DNA of 61,442 nt from Atopobiaceae bacterium UBA1367 (lineage in GTDB: Bacteria > Actinomycetota > Coriobacteriia > Coriobacteriales > Atopobiaceae): the NCBI GenBank assembly GCA_002305995.1, contig DBRN01000007.1, positions 61,027 through 122,468 on the forward strand, written 5' to 3'. This document shows, in pieces, positions 7,901-16,556 of the stretch. Below the pieces are notes generated by a model. The model was not told the origin of the DNA, did not search any database, and worked only from the letters and a program-made list of their open reading frames with translations. The translations under genes and the position numbers were made by a program. How positions within the stretch are numbered: position 1 is the stretch's first letter; each line of letters begins with the position of its first letter.

Positions 7901-9220
7901 ATGACCAACGACGAGATCGCTGCCGTGAGGCCGGACGCCCTGGCGGGCGCCCAGATCGTGGCGAAGGCGGAGGCCGTCGGCAAGACCAAGGCGCAGATGC
8001 CCGCATCGCGGGCGTTTCTGCTCGCCGTCCTCGCCGGCCTGTTCATCGGCATGGGCGGCATGTTCATGCTGCTGATCAAAAGCGACGCGTCGCTCGGCTT
8101 TGCCGCCTCCTCGCTCCTCGGTGCCCTGGCGTTCAGCGTCGGGCTGTTCCTCGTGCTGGTGGCAGGCGCCGAGCTCTTCACCGGCAACAACCTGATGGTG
8201 CTGGGCCTCCTCTCGGGCAGGTACTCGCCTGCCTCCCTGCTGCGCAGCTGGACGGTGGTCTATGCGGGCAACCTGGTGGGCTCGCTCCTGCTGGTGGCGC
8301 TGCTGCCCCTCGCCGACTACGCGAGCATGAACGGCGGCGCCGTGGGAGAGACGATGGTCTCGGTCGCCGCCGCCAAGTGCTCCCTGCCCTGGGACGTCGC
8401 CTTCGGCCGCGCCATCATGTGCAACATCCTCGTGTGCCTCGCCGTCTGGATGGGCTTCGCGGCACGGACGGTGGTCGACAGGTTCCTCTGCGCGGCCCTT
8501 CCCGTGACGGCCTTCGTCGCCTGCGGCTTCGAGCACTGCGTGGCAAACATGTTCTTCCTTCCCATGGGCCTGCTGGCGCACGCCGCGGGTGTCGCGCCTG
8601 AGGGCGCCAACCTTGCCGCCCTCACCATGGGCGGCCTGCTCTCCAACCTCAGCGCTGCGACGCTGGGCAACATGGTGGGCGGCGCGGCGTTCCTCGCGGG
8701 CACCTATTGGCTGGCCTACAGGAAGGGGCATGGCGCGTGTGCCGACCACGATGAGGGCGACCGGTGCCCCCATCGGCCGGCTTGCAGGAAGGGGCATGGC
8801 ATGTACGGGCTCAAGACCGAGGTCAGCTTCGACAGCGCGCACTTCCTCACCGACTACTATGGCACGTGCGAGAACCTGCACGGGCACCGGTGGCGCGTCG
8901 TGGCCTACCTCGAGCAGGACGGCCTGCACCAGGAGGGCACCATGAAGGGCATGGTGCTTGACTTCGGCGTGTTCAAGCAGGCAGTGCGGGAGGTGGCCGA
9001 CTCCCTCGACCACACGTTCCTAGTAGAGGAGGGTTCGCTCGCCCCCTCCACGCTGGCGGCCCTCAAGTCGGAGGGCTTCTCGCTCACGGTCCTGCCGTTC
9101 AGGACGACCGCCGAGAACCTCGCGTGCTGGTTCTTTGAGCAGCTGGCCAAGCGTGGTCTTCCCGTGAGCCAGGTCGACTGCTACGAGACGCCCAACAACT
9201 GCGCCATCTACCGCCCCTAG
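7901..9220 (+). CDS. Formate/nitrite transporter fused in frame to 6-carboxytetrahydropterin synthase (FNT-QueD)
   Basis: One open frame of 439 residues. Residues 1 to about 275 are an FNT-family channel with six hydrophobic segments and typical blocks (VAGAELFTGNNLM, ANMFFLPMGLL, GNMVGGA), expected to move formate or nitrite. A cysteine- and histidine-rich linker (about 276-300) follows, then a complete QueD from Met301. QueD's zinc histidines are His314, His327 and His329, the catalytic cysteine is Cys323 (GTCENLHGHRW), and LDHTFL and CYETPN complete the site. There is no stop between the halves. An ATG at 8801 with GGAAGGGG upstream could also start QueD alone. A 16-base direct repeat at 8719-8734 and 8785-8800 brackets the linker, suggesting how the frames joined. 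FolE makes QueD's substrate, and Fhs uses formate, so both halves fit the operon. Confidence 0.88.
   Translation: MTNDEIAAVRPDALAGAQIVAKAEAVGKTKAQMPASRAFLLAVLAGLFIGMGGMFMLLIKSDASLGFAASSLLGALAFSVGLFLVLVAGAELFTGNNLMVLGLLSGRYSPASLLRSWTVVYAGNLVGSLLLVALLPLADYASMNGGAVGETMVSVAAAKCSLPWDVAFGRAIMCNILVCLAVWMGFAARTVVDRFLCAALPVTAFVACGFEHCVANMFFLPMGLLAHAAGVAPEGANLAALTMGGLLSNLSAATLGNMVGGAAFLAGTYWLAYRKGHGACADHDEGDRCPHRPACRKGHGMYGLKTEVSFDSAHFLTDYYGTCENLHGHRWRVVAYLEQDGLHQEGTMKGMVLDFGVFKQAVREVADSLDHTFLVEEGSLAPSTLAALKSEGFSLTVLPFRTTAENLACWFFEQLAKRGLPVSQVDCYETPNNCAIYRP
8719..8800 (+). repeat. 16-bp direct repeat at the FNT-QueD junction
   Basis: The 16-mer CAGGAAGGGGCATGGC occurs at 8719-8734 and again at 8785-8800, 66 bp (22 codons) apart and in the same frame, so both copies encode RKGHG. 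The second copy provides the ribosome binding site of the internal ATG at 8801. A duplication of the queD leader into the end of the transporter gene would explain the loss of a transporter stop codon. Confidence 0.8.
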
Positions 9221-9274
9221 GCCGACGGGGGCAAGGGGCGCATCCCCCACCCAACGAAGCGCTGCGAGGTCCGC

Positions 9275-10684
9275 ATGTCGTACCAGATCCCCTTCGAGGT
9301 TCCCGAGCTCGACTACGAGCAGGCGCTGCGCGAGCTGCGCGCGACCCTCAAGCTCGGCATACAGCCCATGCTCGAGACGGTGGTCGACATGCTCGCCGAG
9401 TGCGGGGATCCCGACCTCCGCTACGACTGCGTCCAGGTGGCAGGCACCAACGGCAAGACGTCCACCTCGCGCTACGCCGCCTCCGTCCTGGCCGGCGAGG
9501 GGTGCAGGACGGCCCTGTACACCAGCCCGGAGCTGGTGAGCTACACCGAGCGCATGGAGGTGGCAGGCAGGCCCGTCTCTAAGGCGGCCTTCGCGCACGG
9601 CGTCTCGGCCGCGCTCGAGGCGGGTCGTCGCGTGAACGGGCGACGCCTGCGGGCGGCCGAGCGGCCCTACGACGTGACCGAGTTCGACCTCCTCACCGTT
9701 GCCGCCCTGATCGTCTTTGCCGAGGAGCGCGTCGACGCTGCCGTGCTGGAGGTGGGGATGGGAGGTCGCTGGGACGCGACCTCCGCGGCCAAGCGCATCA
9801 GGGCGGTCGCGGTCACGGGTGTGGGGCTCGACCACACCCGCATCCTGGGTGACACGCTCGAGGCCATCGCAGGCGAGAAGGCGGCGGTCATCCAGCCCGG
9901 GCGCGGCTGCGTGCTGGGCGTGGGCACCGCCACGCCCGACACGGTGGAGGACGTGTTCCTCCGCCAGTGCGCGGACGCGGACGTGACGCCGGTCCTGCTG
10001 AGGCCGGACGACCCCGCCGACGCGGCGGGGGAGATGCATCCCGGCACGCCGAGGGCTCACGCAGGGCTGCCCCACGCCTCCTACCGGATCACCAGGAGGC
10101 CGACGCGCATCGGCTCCCCCCTGGAGCTGACGGTGGTCACGCCGCATGCCACCTATGGCGAGCTGGCGGCGCTCAAGCCTGCCTACCAGGCGGCCAACAT
10201 AGCCTGTGCCGTGGCGCTCTGCGAGGGCTTCCTCGGCAGGCCGCTCGATGTCGCCGCGCTCTACGAGTCGGTCGTCACCTGCCCGACGCCCGGGCGCTTC
10301 GACGTGGTGCGCCCCGACCCGGTCGTGCTCGTCGACGCATGCCACAACCCGCAGTCGGTCGAGGCCTTCCTCGCGGCGGTGCGCGCCGTCGCCCCACGGG
10401 TGGCCGACCGTCCCGCCCTGCTGGTGGCGGTGCTTGCCGACAAGGACGTCGCGGGCATCGTAGGGCTGCTCGCGCGGGAGTTCCCCCGCGTGTACGTCAC
10501 GCAGACGGCATCCCCGCGGGCGTTGCCCGCAGCGGAGCTCGCGGAGCGGTTCGGGTGGGCGGGCGCCGCGGTCTCGCGCGTCTTTCCCGATGTGCCGTCC
10601 GCGGTGCAGGGCTTATGTGAAGATTCATACATCGCATGCGGCTCGATCACCCTCGCGGGGGAGCTTGTGGGCCTGCTTAGGTAG
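9275..10684 (+). CDS. folC: Folylpolyglutamate synthase / dihydrofolate synthase
   Basis: A 469-residue Mur-ligase-fold protein. The ATP loop VQVAGTNGKTSTSRYAA, the block YTSPELVSYTERM, the metal-site segment EVGMGGRWDATSA, VGLDHTRILGDTLEAIAGEKA and the C-terminal VLVDACHNPQSVEAFL are those of FolC. It adds glutamate to dihydropteroate and/or reduced folates, retaining them in the cell. It sits 54 bp after the FNT-QueD stop and closes the folate cluster. The ATG at 9275 has GCGAGGTCCGC upstream, a modest binding site; no better in-frame start precedes it. Confidence 0.93.
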   Translation: MSYQIPFEVPELDYEQALRELRATLKLGIQPMLETVVDMLAECGDPDLRYDCVQVAGTNGKTSTSRYAASVLAGEGCRTALYTSPELVSYTERMEVAGRPVSKAAFAHGVSAALEAGRRVNGRRLRAAERPYDVTEFDLLTVAALIVFAEERVDAAVLEVGMGGRWDATSAAKRIRAVAVTGVGLDHTRILGDTLEAIAGEKAAVIQPGRGCVLGVGTATPDTVEDVFLRQCADADVTPVLLRPDDPADAAGEMHPGTPRAHAGLPHASYRITRRPTRIGSPLELTVVTPHATYGELAALKPAYQAANIACAVALCEGFLGRPLDVAALYESVVTCPTPGRFDVVRPDPVVLVDACHNPQSVEAFLAAVRAVAPRVADRPALLVAVLADKDVAGIVGLLAREFPRVYVTQTASPRALPAAELAERFGWAGAAVSRVFPDVPSAVQGLCEDSYIACGSITLAGELVGLLR

Positions 10685-10765
10685 CATCTGATACAATCAT
10701 TGAGTCTTTGACGTGTGCGGCCGCCTCCCGTGCTGCCGTGTGAGTGCGAAGGAGCGGTAGGACCA

Positions 10766-11197
10766 ATGCGCGAACTTCTCGACCAGCTCATGACCCCCGA
10801 GGTCCGCATGGTGCTGTATCTCATGCTGGCCTGCCTCGTGATGGTGTACATCCTGTCCATCGTCTACGTTATCCGCGACGCCCAGCGTCGTGGCGCCGAG
10901 CCCTGGTGGGTGTGGGCCGTCATCTCGGTCATCCCCGTGGTGGGCATCCTCGCCTACGTCATCCTGCGCCCCTCGAGCTACCTCATCGATCGCGAGGAGC
11001 AGGACCTCGACATCGCCCTGCGCGAGCACCAGCTCTCGCATTACGGCATCTGCCCCAAGTGCGGCGCCCCCATCGACCGAGACTTCGTCGTGTGCCCCAT
11101 CTGCAACACGCAGGTGCGCAACGTCTGCCCCACCTGCCACCGCCCGCTCAACGCGGACTGGAAGGTGTGCCCGTACTGCCGCACCCGCATCCAGTAG
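10766..11197 (+). CDS. Membrane-anchored double zinc ribbon protein
   Basis: A 143-residue protein. The first ~65 residues carry two membrane helices around RDAQRRGAEPWWVWAVIS, matching the phospholipase-D nuclease N-terminal membrane domain found alone in many actinobacteria. The C-terminal half is a double zinc ribbon with four CxxC knuckles: CPKCGAPI, CPICNT, CPTCHRPL and CPYCRT. The function is unknown; such proteins may assemble with membrane complexes. The start at 10766 follows GGTAGGACCA; upstream extension to 10715 lacks a binding site. A strong terminator follows. Confidence 0.8.
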   Translation: MRELLDQLMTPEVRMVLYLMLACLVMVYILSIVYVIRDAQRRGAEPWWVWAVISVIPVVGILAYVILRPSSYLIDREEQDLDIALREHQLSHYGICPKCGAPIDRDFVVCPICNTQVRNVCPTCHRPLNADWKVCPYCRTRIQ

Positions 11198-11220
11198 GCA
11201 TCCCCGCCCATGAGCCTGAC

Positions 11221-11254
11221 AACCGCCCCACGTCCCACGACTGGGGCGGTTTCT
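11221..11254 (+). terminator. Rho-independent terminator after the zinc ribbon gene
   Basis: A nine-base perfect stem, AACCGCCCC at 11221-11229 and GGGGCGGTT at 11243-11251, with a 13-base loop and followed by TTCTC. It separates the folate/zinc-ribbon transcript from the methyltransferase gene. Confidence 0.75.
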
Positions 11255-11317
11255 CATGTCCGCCGACGCGCCCCGGCGCCACCTTCCCATGACGGCGCCT
11301 CGTGACAGGGGGTGTGC

Positions 11318-13564
11318 GTGACAGACGGTGACAGGGAGCTCTTCGCCCGCTGTGCGGGCGGGTTCGAGCAGGTGCTCGGCCAGGAGCTGCGGGCGCTGCG
11401 CATGAGGCGCGTGCGCCCGCAGGTGGGTGGCGCCATATTCTTCGGGACGCTTGCGGACGCCTACCGCGCCTGCCTGTGGCTGCGTGCGGCCACACGCGTG
11501 CAGCTGGTGCTGGCCCGCGTGCCGGCCACCGACGCCGACGCCCTCCACCAGGGCGTGGCAGCCCTTCCGTGGGAGCGTCACGTGCCTCCCGGGGCGACCA
11601 TCGCCGTGGATGCCCATGGTGAGAACCCCAACCTGCGCAACACCAGGTTCGTCGCGCTCAAGGTGAAAGACGCCATCTGCGACCGGCTGCGCGCGGTGCG
11701 CGGCACCCGTCCGGACGTCGACGCCAGAAACCCCGACCTCTCCGTCAACGTGGCCGTGCATCCCAAGAAGGCCACCGTCTACCTCAACCTCTCCGGGCCG
11801 TCGCTGCATCGCCGTGGGTACCGCCAGGACGGCGCGCAGACCGAGGCACCGCTCAAGGAGACCCTCGCCGCATCCGTCCTGCTGGCCGCCGGGTGGCCGG
11901 ACATCGCGCGGGCCGGTGGCTGCCTGGCTGATCCCATGTGCGGCTCGGGCACCCTTGCCATCGAGGCCGCGATGATCGCGGCCAACGTCGCGCCGGGCCT
12001 TTTGCGCGCCCGCTGGGGCTTCGAGGGATGGTCCTGCCACGATCGGGCCTTGTGGGATGAGGTGCGCGGCGAGGCGCAGGGTCGCCGCGTGCAGGCGGCC
12101 GACATCAGGGTGGTGGCGGGCGACGCCGACCCACGTGCCGTGGAGATCGCCCGCGCCAACGCCCGGCGCGCGGGCGTCGCCGACCTCATGCGCCTCCACG
12201 TGGGGGATGCCGCGGACCTCGCTCGCCACCTGCGCTTCCTGCAGGCGCGTGGCGATGCGGGCGGCCTGATGGTGGCCAACCCGCCCTATGGCAGGCGCCT
12301 GCTCTCCGACGCCGACCTGCCCGGGGTCAACGCCGCCCTCTCCGCGGCCGTCGAGGCGCTTCCCGCTGGGTGGCGGGTGGCCGTCATCACGCCCGACACG
12401 GGCGTCGACACGGCACTCGGGCGCATTCCCGAGCAGGTCATCGCCTGCCACAACGGTCCCATCGAGACGTGGGTGCGCCTCTATCGGACGGACTCCGCCC
12501 CGCGTCTCACGCACGAGGTGGTGTCGCTCGCGGGCAGGCGCCAGCAGGTGAGCGTCTCAGAGCCCAACAGCGCGCAGTTTGCCGCCCGCCTGCGCAAGGT
12601 TGCCAAGGAGCGCGTGCGCTGGGCGCGCAGGGCCGCCACCAGCTGCTTCCGCGTGTACGATGCCGACCTGCCCGACTACGCGCTCTCGGTCGACCTCTAC
12701 GTGGGCGTGGCGGCGAGCGAGGGCGATCGCTATGCCGTGGTCCGGGAGCATCGCCGTCCCAGGTCGGTCGATGCCCAGCGCGCCGCCCGCCGCTTCGCCG
12801 ACGCGGTGGCGCTCGTCTCGGCCACCCTCGACGTCCCGGCGGGGCAGGTGCTCGCGCACCAGTGGCAGGAGGGGGGCGACCCCTCCTCCGGCAGGGGAGG
12901 GCGACGTGCGGCGCCCGTGCCGCTCTGCGTCGGCGAGGGCGGCCTCACCCTGACGATCGACCTCGCCGGGAGACCCGACACCGGGCTTCCGCTCGGCCAG
13001 CGTGGGGTGCGGGAGCTGGTTGGCTCGCTCGCCCCGGGCACTCGCTTCGCCAACCTCACCGCCACGTCGGGCGCTGCCTCCGTCTACGCGGCTGCCGCAG
13101 GGGCCGCGAGCACCGTCTCGGTGGACGCGTTTCCCGACCGGGTGGACTGGGTGCGCACGATCATGGCCGCCAACAGCTTCTCGGGCTCGCGCCATCGTTT
13201 CGTCAGCGTCGACCTGCGCAGCTGGTTGGAGCGCGAGCTGCGTGCGCACCATGCCTACGACCTCATCCTCTGCGTGCCACCCGCCTGGATGCCGGCGCGC
13301 GCGCCAGGCGAGGGCGACTGGGAGCTGCGGCGCGACCACGTGGCGCTCCTGGGCAAGGCGGCCAGGCTGCTCGCCCCCGGCGGCCGCCTCGTCTTCGCCT
13401 GCGAGCGCCGGGAGCTCAGGGTGGACGTGGCGGCTCTCGAGGCGCTTGGCCTGTGCGTGGAGGATGTCAGCGACAGGACCCTGCCCCACGACTTCGAGCG
13501 CTCGGCCGCGGCGCATCGCTGCCACGTGATCCGATGGGGCGATAGGGCGAGACCCAGGTCATGA
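11318..13564 (+). CDS. rlmKL: RlmKL-like bifunctional 23S rRNA guanine methyltransferase
   Basis: About 748 residues, like the RlmL-RlmK fusion of E. coli that methylates G2445 (N2) and G2069 (N7) of 23S rRNA. A THUMP domain occupies roughly residues 55-165. The first methyltransferase domain has LADPMCGSGTLAIEAA and the catalytic NPPYGRRL. The C-terminal domain keeps the RlmK layout (GAASVYAAAAGAASTVSVDAF) but the usual FCYTG loop reads TATSG and the DPP motif reads CVPPAW, so the RlmK half may be weakened or altered. GTG at 11318 is preferred because AGGGGGTGT lies just upstream; GTG at 11312 is an alternative. The gene stands alone between a terminator and the MFS gene. Confidence 0.85.
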   Translation: MTDGDRELFARCAGGFEQVLGQELRALRMRRVRPQVGGAIFFGTLADAYRACLWLRAATRVQLVLARVPATDADALHQGVAALPWERHVPPGATIAVDAHGENPNLRNTRFVALKVKDAICDRLRAVRGTRPDVDARNPDLSVNVAVHPKKATVYLNLSGPSLHRRGYRQDGAQTEAPLKETLAASVLLAAGWPDIARAGGCLADPMCGSGTLAIEAAMIAANVAPGLLRARWGFEGWSCHDRALWDEVRGEAQGRRVQAADIRVVAGDADPRAVEIARANARRAGVADLMRLHVGDAADLARHLRFLQARGDAGGLMVANPPYGRRLLSDADLPGVNAALSAAVEALPAGWRVAVITPDTGVDTALGRIPEQVIACHNGPIETWVRLYRTDSAPRLTHEVVSLAGRRQQVSVSEPNSAQFAARLRKVAKERVRWARRAATSCFRVYDADLPDYALSVDLYVGVAASEGDRYAVVREHRRPRSVDAQRAARRFADAVALVSATLDVPAGQVLAHQWQEGGDPSSGRGGRRAAPVPLCVGEGGLTLTIDLAGRPDTGLPLGQRGVRELVGSLAPGTRFANLTATSGAASVYAAAAGAASTVSVDAFPDRVDWVRTIMAANSFSGSRHRFVSVDLRSWLERELRAHHAYDLILCVPPAWMPARAPGEGDWELRRDHVALLGKAARLLAPGGRLVFACERRELRVDVAALEALGLCVEDVSDRTLPHDFERSAAAHRCHVIRWGDRARPRS

Positions 13565-13655
13565 CCCATTGGCAATCTGCCGGCACACTGCGATAATCAA
13601 CGAGTTGACGCGATGGCCGCAGGGGGCCGTCGGCATGGGATGAGGGAGGCAGCAT

Positions 13656-14879
13656 ATGCTGAGAATGTCGGGTAGGCACCTGTTGGTCCTGGTGTCGATG
13701 TGCGGGCTCATCGCATCGGGCATCGGCCTGGTCACCAACGTGTCAGGGCTGTTCTTCAGTCCCATCGCCGAGGAGTTCGGCATCCTCAAGGGCTCTGCGA
13801 GCCTCATGCTCACCATCTGCAACATCTCGCTGGCGTTCGGCGGCATGATGGTCGCGCGCGTGCTGAGCGAGCGGACGCTTCGGCCGATGCTGATCGGGGC
13901 GACGGCCGCCTTGGCCTGCTCGACGGCGGCCCTCTCCCTCTGCACGGGCATCGTCCCCATGTACGCGCTCTGCGTCGTCCGCGGCCTCTCCGCGGGCTTC
14001 TTCACCTTCGTGTTCGTGACCACGGTGCTCAACGGGTGGTTCGTCTCCAGCATCGGGCTCGCCACCAGCATCGCCATGGGCTGCAGCGGTCTGGCGGGCG
14101 CCCTCTTCTCTCCCGTGATCAACGGTGTGATCACGTCCATGGGCTGGCGCACGGGCTTTGTGGTGCTGGGAGCCCTCACCGTGGCGCTCAACCTCCCCGC
14201 CATCCTGTTCCTTCCCTCGGTCGACCCGCGCTCGGCGGGGCTCACCGCCTTTGGCAGCGAGGATGCCGCGGCCGACGCGACCCCCGCGCAGGACGACCAG
14301 GCAGGGGCGGCTGCGCCCATCAACCTGGTGGTGATGGCTGCCGTCATCGTCTATGCGCTCTTTGGGTCCGCCGCTACGGCCCTCCCGCAGCACTTCCCGG
14401 GGATTGCGGAGCACTATGCGCTCGATGCCGCCGTGGGCGCGAGCATGCTCTCGTTCTGCATGATCGCCAACACGGGCGGCAAGGTCGCGCTCGGCGCGCT
14501 GATCGACCGCCTGGGCACCAAGGTGTCGGTCGTGCTCTACACGATCCTGATCGCCATCGGCACCGCGATGATGCTGGTGATGCGCGCGCCGCAGGCGCTC
14601 GTGGTCGCCGCGGCGCTCTTCGGCCTGTGCTACTCGCTTGCCACGGTGGGCATATCCATGGTCACGCGCGACGCCTTCGGGCTCGCCAACTATGGCAGGA
14701 CCTACCCGACCATCAGCCTGGTGGGCAACATGGCCAACGCCGTGTTCTCGTCGGTCGTCGGCTTCATGTACGACTTCTCCGGTGGGTACGCGCTCGCGCT
14801 GGTGATGTTCCTCGCCATGCTCGCGGGGATAGTCGCCGTCGTGATGTTCGTCTACGGGCGGCGCCCGCAGGGGGCATAG
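13656..14879 (+). CDS. MFS transporter, oxalate/formate-monocarboxylate-like
   Basis: A 407-residue major facilitator protein with twelve predicted helices. NGWFVSSIGLATSIAMGCSG and MGWRTGFVVLGAL resemble the OFA (oxalate/formate antiporter) and monocarboxylate branch, and the central loop SVDPRSAGLTAFGSEDA matches the P-x-x-x-G-L-x-P-Y-G type segment seen there. The likely substrates are small organic acids, but the sequence does not fix one. The ATG at 13656 has GAGGGAGGCAGCAT directly upstream. It is a single-gene unit converging on the ligase gene. Confidence 0.85.
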   Translation: MLRMSGRHLLVLVSMCGLIASGIGLVTNVSGLFFSPIAEEFGILKGSASLMLTICNISLAFGGMMVARVLSERTLRPMLIGATAALACSTAALSLCTGIVPMYALCVVRGLSAGFFTFVFVTTVLNGWFVSSIGLATSIAMGCSGLAGALFSPVINGVITSMGWRTGFVVLGALTVALNLPAILFLPSVDPRSAGLTAFGSEDAAADATPAQDDQAGAAAPINLVVMAAVIVYALFGSAATALPQHFPGIAEHYALDAAVGASMLSFCMIANTGGKVALGALIDRLGTKVSVVLYTILIAIGTAMMLVMRAPQALVVAAALFGLCYSLATVGISMVTRDAFGLANYGRTYPTISLVGNMANAVFSSVVGFMYDFSGGYALALVMFLAMLAGIVAVVMFVYGRRPQGA

Positions 14880-14889
14880 CAACTCGCGG

Positions 14890-14917
14890 GCGCATGGCCC
14901 GAGGATGGGTCATGCGC
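14890..14917. terminator. Hairpin between convergent genes
   Basis: Inverted repeat GCGCATGGCCC (14890-14900) and GGGTCATGCGC (14907-14917), eleven pairs with one mismatch and a six-base loop, lying in the 44-base gap between the MFS gene and the reverse-strand ligase gene. It could stop transcription from both sides; there is no T-run. Confidence 0.5.
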
Positions 14918-14923
14918 ACGGCG

Positions 14924-16426
14924 CTAGGGACGCACGGTGGGGATGACGGCCGTCTGCCCGGCGGGAGGGTCTCCCTCGAGCTCCTCGTAGGGCATCACGG
15001 CTCCCACGCCATAGAGCTCGGCGGCATCGCCCTCGGCGTCCGTCAGGCTGGCTCGTGCCTGCGTCTGTCTCCAGTTGTGCACCAGCATGTCGCGCGGCAC
15101 CATCCGCACCTCCCACAGCTGCGAGAGCTCGTCGACGAGGCGTCGCTCCTCTCGGTCGTCCAGGCCGCGCGAGGCGATGGCGGCGAGCTCGTCGGCGACC
15201 TGCGCCACAGGCCGCCCAAAGACCCGCGCCTTCCAGCCCAGCTCGCGCAGGTCGTGCCACGCGCGCCGGACGTCGTCCTCGCCGATGCCGTCGAGCCCTA
15301 TGAGCGCGCGCACCGCGCTCCTCGTGACGTCCTGTGCGAGCAGCCCCTTGACGAGGGCGGCGTAGCCACCCGCGAGGCGCGGCGGCAGCGAGTCGGCCAT
15401 GCGCAGCTCGAGCCGGCCGTTCCACCTCACGTCGGGAAACGCCATGGACAGCAGGTGGTGTGCCTCTCCCCGCGAGAGGACGCGCTCCTCCATCACGCGC
15501 CCGCAGGTGTCGGTGCCGGTCGAGAAGCTGACGCCTTCCGCGCTGGTGAACAGGATGGGGCGCAGCCCCTCGACCCAGCGCTCGTAGGCGGCGAACCCGA
15601 AGGCGTCCCCAAAGGTGCCGGGGACGATGCCGCAGCGGGAGTCATCGAGCTGGTCCCACATGAGCGCGCGAGTCATGCGCGGCGTCTCGTGGGGGTCGGA
15701 TCCGCGGCAGCGCAGGGAGTTGTCGGTGAGGAAGGCGAGGACGGGTGCCAGGGCGACGCAGGTGCGGTAGTCCTCGACCGCGTCGTCCTCGCGCTCGCGC
15801 ACGGGCAGCAGCAGGCGCGTGGAGGCGGTGCAGCGCAGGGCGTCACGCGCATAGCGCCCGGTGCGCGAGAGGTAGGCGTTCATGAGCACGTTGCGTGCCG
15901 TGGGCACCACCACGATGTCGGAGGGCGACGAGACGTTGGCGTTGTAGCCCTGCGCCACGAGCTGAAGGTCCTTTCCCAGCGCCTTGGATGCCAGGTGGAG
16001 CTGCCAGTCGAACACGTCGATCGCCTGCAGCAGCGCGAGGGTGGAGCGGGCGGGGCCGACGGCGAGCAGAAGCTGCGCGCCCGCGCCCAGGGTCGCGTGC
16101 AGGTCGATGCGCTCCTCGCAGCCCTCTATGGCCAGCGTTCCCGCGACGCCCACGAGGCGCCCGTCGCTGCGGACCTCTCCCTGCCGGTAGGTCGCGCGGA
16201 CGAGCTCCGTGAGAAGGGACTCCATGCCGGCGAACCCATCGTAGGCGACCGGCCTGCCCGTGGCGCGGTCAAAGGGGATGCGCTCGAGCGCCAGGGTCAT
16301 TCCTGCTGATTGGGTGGAGGCGTCCTTACGGTTCTCGCAGCCCGAGAGGGCGTCGCCGAGGATCCTGCGGTTGGCTTTGAGGCGCTCGAGCTGCTCGTCG
16401 GTGCGCATGTGGGCGTGCTTGGCCAT
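14924..16426 (-). CDS. Glutamate-cysteine ligase (GCS2 family)
   Basis: A 500-residue protein of the GCS2 family, which joins glutamate to cysteine through the gamma carboxyl. Supporting blocks are MNAYLSRTGRYARDALRCTA, LLLPVREREDDAVEDYR, LAFLTDNSLRCRG, MWDQLDDSRCG and FPDVRWNGRLELRMADSLPP, in the family order. It would make gamma-glutamylcysteine for thiol protection; no glutathione synthetase is in the window, so gamma-glutamylcysteine itself may be the product. The start at 16426 follows AAGGGGACATCC on the reverse strand; the open frame extends to 16699 but without a good site. It diverges from the flippase-like gene. Confidence 0.82.
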   Translation of the reverse strand: MAKHAHMRTDEQLERLKANRRILGDALSGCENRKDASTQSAGMTLALERIPFDRATGRPVAYDGFAGMESLLTELVRATYRQGEVRSDGRLVGVAGTLAIEGCEERIDLHATLGAGAQLLLAVGPARSTLALLQAIDVFDWQLHLASKALGKDLQLVAQGYNANVSSPSDIVVVPTARNVLMNAYLSRTGRYARDALRCTASTRLLLPVREREDDAVEDYRTCVALAPVLAFLTDNSLRCRGSDPHETPRMTRALMWDQLDDSRCGIVPGTFGDAFGFAAYERWVEGLRPILFTSAEGVSFSTGTDTCGRVMEERVLSRGEAHHLLSMAFPDVRWNGRLELRMADSLPPRLAGGYAALVKGLLAQDVTRSAVRALIGLDGIGEDDVRRAWHDLRELGWKARVFGRPVAQVADELAAIASRGLDDREERRLVDELSQLWEVRMVPRDMLVHNWRQTQARASLTDAEGDAAELYGVGAVMPYEELEGDPPAGQTAVIPTVRP

Positions 16427-16464
16427 GGATGTCCCCTTGTGATGCGGAGGCTTGACTACCTTCT

Positions 16465-16482
16465 CGATAGTATGCCCTATCG
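16465..16482. promoter_or_regulatory. Small palindrome in a divergent intergenic region
   Basis: CGATAG (16465-16470), a six-base centre and CTATCG (16477-16482) form a perfect inverted repeat in the 130-base gap between the divergent ligase and flippase-like genes. It overlaps where promoters for both directions should lie (a TTGACT begins at 16452 on the plus strand), so a repressor site is possible. No convincing -10 box was assigned. Confidence 0.3.
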
Positions 16483-16556
16483 CACGAAGGTCTAGAATGG
16501 GAAGCCCAACAGCGGTCGGACGAGCACTGGGTCGAGGCCCGTGTCGGAGGAGTGAC

